Position numbers and translations under genes: made by a program. Source: an uncultured Maribacter sp. (GTDB lineage Bacteria > Bacteroidota > Bacteroidia > Flavobacteriales > Flavobacteriaceae). From it: a DNA stretch of 64,000 nt. Numbering within the stretch: position 1 is the stretch's first letter; every line of letters begins with the position of its first letter. The stretch is taken from assembly GCF_947495965.1 (NCBI RefSeq), contig NZ_CANMBB010000010.1:62001-126000 (forward strand), read 5' to 3'. Below are positions 1 to 7,959 of this stretch, piece by piece. Under the pieces are notes generated by a model. It was not told the origin of the DNA and searched no databases. It worked only from the letters and a program-made list of their open reading frames with translations.

Positions 1-201
1 AATAGTTGACTTTCCAGTTCCTTTTCGACCAATTAGAATAGTTGTGTTACTTAAATTGACTTTATCTTTTACTGCGCTGTTTGGAAATAGGTCAGTATAA
101 AAATCATTAATTAAATTTTCTCCACCTTCATTTATAAGTTCCGCTTTTTGATTTAATTTAAGTGACTCCGAAAATCGTGAAAATTCTTTTATATCTATCA
201 T
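1..201 (-). CDS. P-loop ATPase, N-terminal fragment (cut by window edge)
   Basis: The first 67 codons of a gene running off the left edge are visible. The ATG is at 199-201 and the frame is open to base 1. The peptide begins MIDIKEFSRFSESLKLNQ and ends in a Walker A motif, GRKGTGKST, so the product is a P-loop nucleotide-binding protein. It is probably a cytoplasmic AAA-type or SMC-like ATPase of the kind found in defence and accessory genes, but the family cannot be named from this much. No signal peptide is visible. Upstream of the start lies AGTTGGCAATAATTATCACA (minus sense), which looks unlike the leaders of the neighbouring core genes. Function beyond ATP binding is unknown. Confidence 0.7.
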   Translation of the reverse strand, partial: MIDIKEFSRFSESLKLNQKAELINEGGENLINDFYTDLFPNSAVKDKVNLSNTTILIGRKGTGKSTI

Positions 202-525
202 TCTTGTTTTTTCTAGGTGTTGTGATAATTATTGCCAACTAAGATACATAAGCCACTCCCCCACCAGAAAACAACCCCTATCTTTTATTTACAGTAAAAA
301 TCTTAATAAAAAAGTAATCTAAAAAACAGAAAAGCGTAATGCCGCTACATACTTATTAACTAAAAAAGTTAAAAACTACGGTAAGCATATAAAAAATATG
401 TTTTTTGAGGGTAAAACCATCATTTTAAGAGGTTTTTAGGCGTATAGGTTAAAGCTATTTTTTCTACAAAAAAGGAAATTACTGGAAGGGTTGGGTAAGA
501 ATAAAAAAAGCTACAATATCCTTTT
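202..525. other. Intergenic region without a recognisable gene
   Basis: These 324 bases separate the start of the left-edge ATPase gene from the 3' end of the acyltransferase gene. I see no ORF with coding character, no tRNA and no convincing terminator. A short A/T palindrome (CATATAAAAAATATG) sits near 386-400. AAAAAAGCT near 506-514 can pair with AAGCTTTTTTT at 535-545, but only across a loop of about 20 bases, too weak to call. Confidence 0.5.
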
Positions 526-1635
526 TTATTTTCTAAGCTTTTTTTGCACTAAAATTTCAACATACTTATAAGTTAAATACGATGAGCTAATAATTACTGC
601 AAATAATAGTACCAACCAAAAAATTCTATAGGATACCCCAAGTATAATCTCTGGGTTTTTAGGTATAAAATAAACATCTAACCACATAACCCATAGGTAT
701 ATCCAAAATAAATGTATTAAATATATAGAGTAAGATATATTACCTAGAAATAGTAATGGTTTAGAATTTAATAGTTTAAACGGCAAACCTTTATTAAGAG
801 AAGCGCAAAGAATAAAAGCTGCAAAAAACGGTATTACAATTACGTCATATACATTAAAATGCATTACAGCTAAAGAACACAGTACCATTTTATAAAACAA
901 CCAATCTTTACTCCATATTGTTTCTTTATTCTTTAGCGCTTTATATGCTTGGTAAACGCCAATACCAATTGTAAAACCAAATACACAACGAAGAGTTCCT
1001 AAGCCATAAAATTCATCGAGTTTAAATTTTGGATTTTGACTGGTAATAAAAACAAAGCCCGCTAAAGCTAATAGTACAGAAATAACACTCCTTATATTTT
1101 TTCCTTTATTTAGTAAAGGAATAAGTGCTATAGCAAAAATATAGGTCCACCATTCTGCAGCAATAGACCATGACCCAACATTCCAAACAGGGCGGTCAAT
1201 AATACCTGTGGTTTGTAAAAAGAATAGATGAATAAAAAAATCTGGGGAGGTTCTTGTCCATTGCCATTTTACTTCTGCATACTCTGGGAATAAGCTAAAT
1301 AGCACTATAGTTTGCAGTAAAAAAAGTACCATTATAAAAACATGTAAAGGGTAAAGCCGTGTAAATCTTGCCCATAAATATTTTTTTATAACTGTTCTTG
1401 TTCGGTTTTCTAATTTCTTACCGTACACATGGCAAATTACAAACCCACTTAGTATAAAAAAAAAGTCTACCCATAAATATCCGTTTGCTATAATAGAGGA
1501 ATATTTTGTATTTATTAACCTAGGAAAGCCACGTAACATTAACCAAATATCATAATGAAATAGCACAACTAACAACGACGCAATTCCTCTTAATGGCGTA
1601 AGAGAACAAATGTAATTCACAGATTTTTGCTCCAT
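526..1635 (-). CDS. Acyltransferase family 3 (OafA/YrhL-like) membrane protein
   Basis: A 369-residue integral membrane protein of the acyltransferase-3 family, whose members move acetyl or other acyl groups onto extracytoplasmic sugars, LPS O-antigen or peptidoglycan. The N-terminus carries the family signature RGIASLLVVLFHYD (about residues 16-29, with the conserved Arg and His), followed by FFFILSGFVICHVYG. About ten hydrophobic segments span the rest, including GSWSIAAEWWTYIFA near 155. No SGNH hydrolase domain is fused at the C-terminus, so this is the short form. It stands alone between non-coding stretches, so the acceptor cannot be deduced. Confidence 0.9.
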   Translation of the reverse strand: MEQKSVNYICSLTPLRGIASLLVVLFHYDIWLMLRGFPRLINTKYSSIIANGYLWVDFFFILSGFVICHVYGKKLENRTRTVIKKYLWARFTRLYPLHVFIMVLFLLQTIVLFSLFPEYAEVKWQWTRTSPDFFIHLFFLQTTGIIDRPVWNVGSWSIAAEWWTYIFAIALIPLLNKGKNIRSVISVLLALAGFVFITSQNPKFKLDEFYGLGTLRCVFGFTIGIGVYQAYKALKNKETIWSKDWLFYKMVLCSLAVMHFNVYDVIVIPFFAAFILCASLNKGLPFKLLNSKPLLFLGNISYSIYLIHLFWIYLWVMWLDVYFIPKNPEIILGVSYRIFWLVLLFAVIISSSYLTYKYVEILVQKKLRK

Positions 1636-1813
1636 ATTTTAGTTGGTATATGCAGGTAATTAAAATACCGTATAACGCTACTCTGTAAATTAATGGATTA
1701 AAAATGAAAAAAATGTTGAACTAATTCAACTAGAAAAATTGATTTTGATTTTTAAGATTTGGGTAAAAGCCACAAGACTATTATGTTGGAGATTGTTTTA
1801 CTATTTTTTTGAT

Positions 1814-2356
1814 TTATTGATAAAGGACACACCTTGGGGGTTTTAACTTATTTAGTCGCATATACACAAGCATTTGCCCTCTGTGGTGTGTTATATGGTC
1901 TGCAAGTAATAATAGAATTTGTCTTTTAGTTCTATTGGCTCCAAAATAATCTAACCTTTGTTCCAGTTTATTTACATCAAATTTTGATATAAATTCTATG
2001 TTTTTATCAAAATTTTTGGCTACCGCAGCAATCATTTCCTTTTTAGATTTTGTAGCAACTTTTAGTTCTGTATCCGTATTCCAATCTCTTGCTTTACGTT
2101 CTCCCATTAAAGATTGGCTATGCCAATCCATTGCCCAAGCAATATGCATTAAATTTTCTGCAAAACTCATAGATTCTGGCGTAGCTTTAAAAGTATATTT
2201 GTCTTCTGGCATTGTTTCGGCCACCAGAATTAAGTATTCCTTAGATTTTTCTAAGCGCTCTAAATATTCTTTAATAAATACATTTTGTTGCGCTAAAAGA
2301 GGTGTAGCAAATACCGAGGATACTAGTAGTACTGTTACTGTTATTAGTTTATGCAT
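1814..2356 (-). CDS. DinB-family protein with signal peptide
   Basis: A 180-residue protein with an N-terminal signal peptide (hydrophobic residues about 4-18, AxA-like site ending TPLLAQ) followed by a DinB-like four-helix bundle. The metal-binding histidines typical of the DinB/YfiT fold are visible: His71 in NLMHIAW, and His154 and His158 in ADHITHHRGQ. Family members are metal-dependent, often thiol-S-transferase-like enzymes, but most have no defined substrate. The export signal would place this one in the periplasm or envelope, unlike the better-known cytoplasmic members. It is monocistronic on the minus strand. The fold assignment is good; the biochemical function is unknown. Confidence 0.85.
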   Translation of the reverse strand: MHKLITVTVLLVSSVFATPLLAQQNVFIKEYLERLEKSKEYLILVAETMPEDKYTFKATPESMSFAENLMHIAWAMDWHSQSLMGERKARDWNTDTELKVATKSKKEMIAAVAKNFDKNIEFISKFDVNKLEQRLDYFGANRTKRQILLLLADHITHHRGQMLVYMRLNKLKPPRCVLYQ

Positions 2357-2443
2357 CGTAGTAGCTATTTTTATTTAAATATAGCCCTATCTAAGCTTAT
2401 TTTGTAATTTCTTAATAAAGAATAATCTCCAAAAGTTTAAGGA

Positions 2444-2794
2444 TTAAAACTTATGCGTAAACTGGAGACCACCATAATAAAAAAGTTGCACCCAATATAT
2501 AAGCTGAAAGGGTAACGAAATAAAAAAATGCTTCCACACTATTTCTTGTTTTTGGAGTAATACCATACCAGCCACAAGCGCTACTAATTGTAGAACACAA
2601 AAAATAGGAAACAAAACTGCTTCCTGTTCCTTTAAAGTAAATGGAGAACAAATAGTAACACCTATAAAAAGTAATACCATAATTGCAGAAGGCCATAAAA
2701 TAGCAACATTTACATTAAAAACATATTTTACAAGTACCCCAACTATAAGCAACGGCAGCACAAAATAAATTATATTTAAAAAGACTGTATCCAT
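2444..2794 (-). CDS. Small four-helix membrane protein, function unknown
   Basis: A 116-residue, almost entirely hydrophobic protein with about four predicted membrane helices (residues about 4-24, 31-48, 62-80 and 88-108) and no motif I recognise. The ATG at 2794 gives a natural start (MDTVFLNIIYFVLPLLIVG). A shorter reading frame overlaps it in another phase but lacks this regular helix pattern. It lies 129 bp downstream of the tight DoxX/DUF2071/methyltransferase cluster on the same strand and could be its last member or an independent gene. Confidence 0.6.
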   Translation of the reverse strand: MDTVFLNIIYFVLPLLIVGVLVKYVFNVNVAILWPSAIMVLLFIGVTICSPFTLKEQEAVLFPIFCVLQLVALVAGMVLLQKQEIVWKHFFISLPFQLIYWVQLFYYGGLQFTHKF

Positions 2795-2923
2795 ACTAAA
2801 GAAGCTATATTAAGTTAAAAAGTTCATTTGTGTTTTTACATCTTTTGTAAAAACAATATTGCTTTACAAATCTCCAAAGAATATAAACTAAACACTACCC
2901 TGTTTATGGGGAAAACCTATTAC

Positions 2924-3322
2924 TTATGCTCCTAATGCAGTTATAAAGAAAATAACGGTTACATATAACCAAAAGATACTAAATACCACATGTACGGTAG
3001 TTTCAAAGGTTTTGCCTTTCCAAAGTTTTGGAGAGTAGCCTACAAACTGAATAATTAGGCGCAATAACCAAAAAATACCTAAGCCTAAGGCTATTTTTTT
3101 ACCTAAGGAAGTTTCTACTATTTCTGCGGCAGATGACACACAGAGTAGCCCCATAAGAAATACGGTTACTGCAATAAAAAGTGTATGTATTTCCATCATT
3201 TGTTTGTTTACAAGACTCAAGGAACGTAACTCTTTTTTCCAATGAAAGTATTTTGGAAAAACAACATGTACCAATGCCAAAGCCATACATAAAACTCCAA
3301 TAATTTTTAAATGAATTTGCAT
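2924..3322 (-). CDS. Four-helix membrane protein, function unknown
   Basis: A 132-residue membrane protein with four hydrophobic segments (about residues 5-23, 44-65, 75-95 and 107-128). Charged loops such as FPKYFHWKKELRSL and GYSPKLWKGKTFETT lie between them. No catalytic motif is apparent. Its start is 9 bp downstream of the methyltransferase stop, so it is almost certainly the last gene of the four-gene run DoxX-like, DUF2071, methyltransferase, this protein. The conserved-looking HxxF and GYSPKLW segments might be useful for family searches. I do not recognise the family and assign no function. Confidence 0.7.
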   Translation of the reverse strand: MQIHLKIIGVLCMALALVHVVFPKYFHWKKELRSLSLVNKQMMEIHTLFIAVTVFLMGLLCVSSAAEIVETSLGKKIALGLGIFWLLRLIIQFVGYSPKLWKGKTFETTVHVVFSIFWLYVTVIFFITALGA

Positions 3323-3331
3323 ACTACTTTT

Positions 3332-4084
3332 TTAAGAACTACAACAAAAGATAGACATAAATGGGGTAAACTTGGTTTCTTTAAAAGTAGCAAAACCTGC
3401 TTCTTTAAAAGCCTTTTTCCATGTTTTTCGTGAAAAAAAGTGGGTAAAACCAATAGAAAAGGCTAAAAAGTTGGGAATATCTCGTAAATGCTCTACGGTA
3501 ATAATTTTACCGTTTGGAGCACATATTCTTTTACATTCTTTTAAAAACAGCACCTTTTCTGCATGCGACCTAATTTCATGAACGGCAGAAAGAAGAAATA
3601 CTATAGCAACAGAATTATCTTCTAAAGGTATATAGTTGGTTTGTATTTTTTGGGTGTTTGGGTACACTAAACTTACTTTACGCGCTCTTACTATAGCAGG
3701 CTCTGTATGTTGTTTGGCATTATAAAAATCGAACACTTGAATATTGGCTTTTGGGAAATGACTTTCTAGGATAAAACTAGTCTCATCAAAACCTGCATTT
3801 ATATTTACTATTTGTTGCGGATTTTCTTTTTTTAATCCTAATTCTTCTACCCACGCAAAATCATAATAACCAGAAAAATCATATACATAGGCAGATACTA
3901 ACAACGGCATTAAAAAGCCATAAAGAAATACCCCAAGAATTATCCCTGTGATTACTGTTGGAATTTTAAAAATAATTAATGCTACTATAAGTATTACCAA
4001 CACCAACAACCCAATTACATAAAAATGCCTATTAAAGCTTAGAATATTTAATACCCCTTGAAACTTTTTTCTTTTTTTTACCAT
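3332..4084 (-). CDS. Membrane-anchored class I SAM-dependent methyltransferase
   Basis: A 250-residue protein with two N-terminal membrane helices (residues about 22-41 and 44-66) followed by a cytoplasmic Rossmann methyltransferase domain. Visible parts of the fold are a degenerate motif I (VNINAGFDETSF), an acidic strand end (IQVFDFY), a motif IV region (FLLSAVHEI) and a post-I strand (GKIITVEHL). The C-terminus ends in a Cys pair (IFCCSS). The start overlaps the DUF2071 stop by 7 bp, indicating translational coupling. The membrane anchor suggests a lipid or quinone-like substrate, but that is inference. Motif I is weaker than the usual GxGxG. Confidence 0.75.
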   Translation of the reverse strand: MVKKRKKFQGVLNILSFNRHFYVIGLLVLVILIVALIIFKIPTVITGIILGVFLYGFLMPLLVSAYVYDFSGYYDFAWVEELGLKKENPQQIVNINAGFDETSFILESHFPKANIQVFDFYNAKQHTEPAIVRARKVSLVYPNTQKIQTNYIPLEDNSVAIVFLLSAVHEIRSHAEKVLFLKECKRICAPNGKIITVEHLRDIPNFLAFSIGFTHFFSRKTWKKAFKEAGFATFKETKFTPFMSIFCCSS

Positions 4085-4815
4085 GCTTCTATTCTGCCTT
4101 TTTTCCAGTAGTAAGGAATGTCTTTAATTTCAAAAACATTTGCTAATACTGCATTTTCTAATTGCTGGTCTTTTAAGAATTTAAAATTAAAATCTATAGC
4201 TTCTACCGCTTGTGGTTTCCAGTTTTGACGCACACCTTCTATGATTAAAACTTCTTTTTTTTCTTTAGAATACGTAAAAGTAAACGGTAACGGGCCTGCA
4301 TATCTGCGTGCTTCTTTAAAATCTTTAAAAGGGGAATGTTTAGGTAGAGGTACTTCTGCCCTATTATTCTTCTTTACGGTTACCAAAAAGTCTGATTTTA
4401 GAGAAGAAATGCTACTGGTAGTTGCTGTTTCTTCTTGTTTAATATCTGTAGTAGTGTATTGGTAATGGGTAAATATATTTCCCATGAATTCCATTTTCTT
4501 GGTATCGGTCTCGGACTTTAAAATATAGAGTCCTCGCAAATTTTTGCCTTCTTTAGTGGTGTACCGTACAAAAACACGATACCCAATTAAAAAAAAGTTA
4601 TTCCCCATAAATTTAGGAAAACCCTTAGGGCGCAAATCTTGGGTTTGCACCATAGCAACTGCTACAAAGGCATATTTGTCTTGAAAAGTGTCTAAGGTTA
4701 AACACTCTGGTATCTTATCTTGTAGTTGTTCTTTAGGTACTGCAAAAGTAAACACCAAAGAACTTTTAAAATGTGCTTCTACAGCAAAAGGGTGGTCTTT
4801 GAGTGTCCTAAACAT
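4078..4815 (-). CDS. DUF2071 (YqjF-like) family protein
   Basis: A protein of about 245 residues that looks like the DUF2071/COG2071 family, related in fold to acetoacetate decarboxylase. Typical features are VFTFAVPKEQLQDKIPECL near the N-terminus, a central KFMGNNFFLIGYRVFVRY segment, and GPLPFTFTYSKEK further on. I chose the ATG at 4815 (MFRTLKDHPF), 7 bp after the DoxX-like stop. An alternative ATG at 4854 adds 13 residues and would overlap that gene by 32 bp. It overlaps the methyltransferase start by 7 bp. The activity of the family is not established, and the operon context suggests a shared role with a membrane-associated reaction. Confidence 0.75.
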   Translation of the reverse strand: MFRTLKDHPFAVEAHFKSSLVFTFAVPKEQLQDKIPECLTLDTFQDKYAFVAVAMVQTQDLRPKGFPKFMGNNFFLIGYRVFVRYTTKEGKNLRGLYILKSETDTKKMEFMGNIFTHYQYTTTDIKQEETATTSSISSLKSDFLVTVKKNNRAEVPLPKHSPFKDFKEARRYAGPLPFTFTYSKEKKEVLIIEGVRQNWKPQAVEAIDFNFKFLKDQQLENAVLANVFEIKDIPYYWKKGRIEAW

Positions 4816-4822
4816 AGTTTTG

Positions 4823-5197
4823 CTAATTTTCTTGTTTTCGTAAATGAAATTCATTTACATAAATAAGCACGATAAATAAAAATGCAAAAAGGGAGTTATA
4901 TTTTCCCCACAACAATAAATCTGGTACTAAAAAGTATTCTAGAATATTCATGCTGCTAATTATAACTATTTGCATTATAGCATTTATACGTGTTTTTATT
5001 CTAGAAAATACCCAAATACTCATAGCAATCTCTGCCACACCAATAGCCACTGTAAAAAAAGAACCATATTCTTCTCCTAAAATGCGACTTACAATTTCTT
5101 GGTGTCTTGGTACTTGGTTTAAGACTTTACAGTAGAGCCCATTTACCAACCAAACCATTCCAATTATATAGGTTATTATTTTAGATAGCATTAGCAC
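4823..5197 (-). CDS. DoxX-like family membrane protein
   Basis: A 124-residue protein with four membrane helices in the arrangement of the DoxX-like family: MLSKIITYIIGMVWLVNGLY, then FFTVAIGVAEIAMSIWVF, INAIMQIVIISSMNILEYF and a last helix FAFLFIVLIYVNEF. Family members are small inner-membrane proteins, some linked to quinone or thiol redox chemistry, but this subgroup has no proven function. It is the first gene of a compact minus-strand run with DUF2071, a methyltransferase and a small membrane protein. An ATG two codons downstream is an equally possible start. Confidence 0.75.
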   Translation of the reverse strand: MLMLSKIITYIIGMVWLVNGLYCKVLNQVPRHQEIVSRILGEEYGSFFTVAIGVAEIAMSIWVFSRIKTRINAIMQIVIISSMNILEYFLVPDLLLWGKYNSLFAFLFIVLIYVNEFHLRKQEN

Positions 5198-5232
5198 AAG
5201 GTACCAATTTGAAATAAGTTTTTAAAACAAAA

Positions 5233-5263
5233 CACCCTCTTTAGTTTAAAACTAAAAAGGGTG
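5233..5263 (-). terminator. Intrinsic terminator of ppc
   Basis: CACCCTCTTTAGTTT pairs with AAACTAAAAAGGGTG with one mismatch. On the minus strand the G-rich arm is followed by a T-rich tract (GGGTGTTTTGTTTT), 24 bp beyond the ppc stop codon. Confidence 0.7.
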
Positions 5264-5286
5264 CTCTTATAGTACATTATATTCTC

Positions 5287-7833
5287 TTATGCCGAGTTAC
5301 GACTGGCATTAATATTCCCATAAAGAGAACGTGTTACAATCTTCTCATACAATTCTTTAAAAGAAGAATCTGCTCCTATTTTCTGTAAAGCATATTGTTG
5401 TATTACCAATAATGGCAATACTATGTTTTCTCTAATTTTAATAGACTCTCTAGAAACTGCTTCTTTCTCCATTAAAATTTTAGAGTCTGATACTAGCAAC
5501 AACATTTCTTTAGATAAATTATACTCGTTTAAAAGAATCATCCAGAAATCTCCATATTCCTTATCTTCTTTCATGTAGCTAGTAAGCTCAAAGTAACATT
5601 TAGAAAGCGACATCATACTATTAGACATTAATGCTCTAAATACAGGAACATCTCTATACAATGCTTTAACCTCTTCTATTCTACCTTGGTCTTTCATAGC
5701 TTTTATTGCTGTTCCTAAACCAAAATATCCTGGTACGTTTTGCTTTAATTGGCTCCAAGAACCTACAAAGGAAATGGCACGTAGATCAGATAATTCTAAT
5801 TTTGCTTTATTTCCTCTTTTTCCAGGACGGCTACCAATATTAGCTTTGGTATAATATTTAAGCGTACTTCTATTTTCTAAATACGGCATAAATTTATCAT
5901 GGTGCTTTAATGCATCATACTTAGAGAAACTAAGTTCTGATAGTTCTTCTATTAAATCTCTTTGCTCTTTAGAAATTACATTCTTATCTCCAAAGAAATT
6001 ATTAGACAAGCCTGCTGTTAATAATTGCTCGCAGTTATACATAAACTGTTCTTTAGTACCATAGGTACTGGTAATGGTTTGCCCTTGAATAGTTAATTGT
6101 ATTTCGTTATTTGCAATATCTTTGGTTTGCGATGCATAGAAACGGTGTGTTTTTCCGCCTCCACGAGCTGGTGGGCCACCACGACCGTCAAAAAATATGG
6201 CTTTTACATTGTGTTTGGCACAAACTCCAGAAAGACTTTCTTTAGTTTTTATAATAGACCAGTTTGCTTTTAAGTAACCACCATCTTTTGTACCATCAGA
6301 GAAACCAAGCATTATAGTATGCTTTTGGCTTCTTTTATTTACATGTGCCATATATTCTGGTATGCTAAATAACTTTTGCATCGTATCTTCTGAAGTATCC
6401 ATACCATTCATGGTTTCAAAAAGTGGCACTATATCAAAAGTAATTTCTTTAGAATCCCAACCGCACCATCTAAATAAACCAAATACAAAAAGAACAGAGA
6501 ATATATCTTCAGAATTACTAATAATATATCTTGTACACCCTTCTTGACCGTTTTTCTCTTGTATTGCTTTTAATTGGCCAATATTCTTGATGGTATCTTG
6601 TACAATACCTTCTTCAAAATCTTCCGCTTTTAATTGTAAATCTTTATGTAATAATACATCTACCAATTCATCTTCTGAAAGCTCTGAAAGGTCTTCTTTT
6701 ATTAAACCATTTTGTTTTAATATTGTTTCTACTACTTTGGTATGTATGCTATGGTCTTGCCTAACATCTAAGGTTGCAAAGTGGGTTTTAAAGATTTTTA
6801 CTTTATCCATAAAGTAATCTAAATCTTCTAAATACAACCCATGGAATTTTTCTATTAAAATGGTTCTTATTTTTTCTAAAGGACCAATAATATCTTTGTA
6901 ACCAACATGTTTTTTAGGGTTAAACATAGCTGTATACAAGTTTTCTCTTAATGTAACAAGAGAATCTTGTACTGCTCCAAAGGTTAGCTTTTTTTGTAGT
7001 TTCTTTAAATCATTATAATAACATTTCATTAAAGTTACTCGTAACTCATCTGCAACATCACTAGTAATATCTGCCGTTACAAAAGGGTTACCATCACGGT
7101 CTCCTCCAGGCCAAAACCCTAATTTTATAATATCGTAGTTTTCAAACTCGGCATTCTTAATATTCTTTCTTAAGTATGCATATAACTCCCCAACAGCATC
7201 ATAATACACATTTCTAAGAATGTAAATAATATTCTTAGCCTCATCTAAAGGGGTTGGTTTTTTAGAATTTATAAGCGATGTAAGTCCTAATTGCTGTAAG
7301 GTAACATCAATATCATCTATATTATCTTCTAAAATTAATGTTCTTAATTCTGATATAATATCTAATACCGCTGGCGTATAAAATTGTGTTGGGTGTGCTG
7401 TTAAAACTAATCTAGAACTAAAGGTTGATAATTGTTCTGCTATTTTATCCCAACTCTTATTCTTGTCTACCAGCTCAAAGTAATCTTTAATAGTAAGGTT
7501 ACTGCTGTGTTCAAATAATTTTGGAAATGCTGCATCTTCTACACTATCATACAACACCACTTGGCGCTCTACGTACTGGATGATACGAAACATAAAATCT
7601 ATCCTATCTTTTTCGGATTTTAGATCCACATAATTCTCAAAAAAACCTTCCAAAATCTCTTTTGGGTTTTTCCCTGATTTAAGTCCTTCTTGACACTGGT
7701 CTAACATTAAAGGAATTATCATTCCTACATTCTCTATGTTGCGGTAAGGTAAATTTAAAAACAGGCTATTATAGACATTAAATCTATTGGTAACCGATTT
7801 TTTAAATTCTTCTAGCCTTGGTGTTTGTTTCAT
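5287..7833 (-). CDS. ppc: Phosphoenolpyruvate carboxylase
   Basis: An 848-residue bacterial-type PEP carboxylase, which makes oxaloacetate from PEP and bicarbonate to refill the TCA cycle. The active-site histidine lies in VLTAHPTQ (His147). Further signatures are FWPGGDRDGNPFVT near residue 240, the glycine-rich catalytic loop FDGRGGPPARGGGKTH in the middle of the protein and NIGSRPGKRG towards the C-terminus. The chain ends SRNSA, a variant of the usual C-terminal RNTG. The length is slightly short of the about 880-residue proteobacterial enzymes, as is common in Bacteroidota. It is flanked by its own terminator and separated from pyruvate carboxylase by another, so the two anaplerotic genes are probably separate transcripts. 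Confidence 0.97.
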   Translation of the reverse strand: MKQTPRLEEFKKSVTNRFNVYNSLFLNLPYRNIENVGMIIPLMLDQCQEGLKSGKNPKEILEGFFENYVDLKSEKDRIDFMFRIIQYVERQVVLYDSVEDAAFPKLFEHSSNLTIKDYFELVDKNKSWDKIAEQLSTFSSRLVLTAHPTQFYTPAVLDIISELRTLILEDNIDDIDVTLQQLGLTSLINSKKPTPLDEAKNIIYILRNVYYDAVGELYAYLRKNIKNAEFENYDIIKLGFWPGGDRDGNPFVTADITSDVADELRVTLMKCYYNDLKKLQKKLTFGAVQDSLVTLRENLYTAMFNPKKHVGYKDIIGPLEKIRTILIEKFHGLYLEDLDYFMDKVKIFKTHFATLDVRQDHSIHTKVVETILKQNGLIKEDLSELSEDELVDVLLHKDLQLKAEDFEEGIVQDTIKNIGQLKAIQEKNGQEGCTRYIISNSEDIFSVLFVFGLFRWCGWDSKEITFDIVPLFETMNGMDTSEDTMQKLFSIPEYMAHVNKRSQKHTIMLGFSDGTKDGGYLKANWSIIKTKESLSGVCAKHNVKAIFFDGRGGPPARGGGKTHRFYASQTKDIANNEIQLTIQGQTITSTYGTKEQFMYNCEQLLTAGLSNNFFGDKNVISKEQRDLIEELSELSFSKYDALKHHDKFMPYLENRSTLKYYTKANIGSRPGKRGNKAKLELSDLRAISFVGSWSQLKQNVPGYFGLGTAIKAMKDQGRIEEVKALYRDVPVFRALMSNSMMSLSKCYFELTSYMKEDKEYGDFWMILLNEYNLSKEMLLLVSDSKILMEKEAVSRESIKIRENIVLPLLVIQQYALQKIGADSSFKELYEKIVTRSLYGNINASRNSA

Positions 7834-7905
7834 ACTTTTCTATTTCTTGCCAATGTTAATATAGGTTTTGAAAAAGTAAAAATACCAAAGCTTTTTGGAC
7901 AAAAA

Positions 7906-7937
7906 AAACCCTTTTGTATTAGTAACAAAAGGGGTTT
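7906..7937 (-). terminator. Intrinsic terminator of pyc
   Basis: AAACCCTTTTGT pairs with ACAAAAGGGGTTT (one bulged base, 7-nt loop). On the minus strand the stem runs into eight T residues, 22 bp after the pyc stop codon. Confidence 0.8.
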
Positions 7938-7959
7938 AATTCCTTATTTTTATTACATT

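Noticed and set aside
505-545. Terminator of the acyltransferase gene
   Set aside because: The complementary arms are separated by about 20 bases and overlap the coding end; too weak to call.
1998-2378. 126-codon open frame on the plus strand over the DinB gene
   Set aside because: The minus-strand DinB protein has a signal peptide and all metal histidines; the plus frame has no recognisable features.
2451-2696. 81-codon frame overlapping the small membrane protein at 2444-2794
   Set aside because: The longer frame gives a regular four-helix membrane protein, while this one is irregular.
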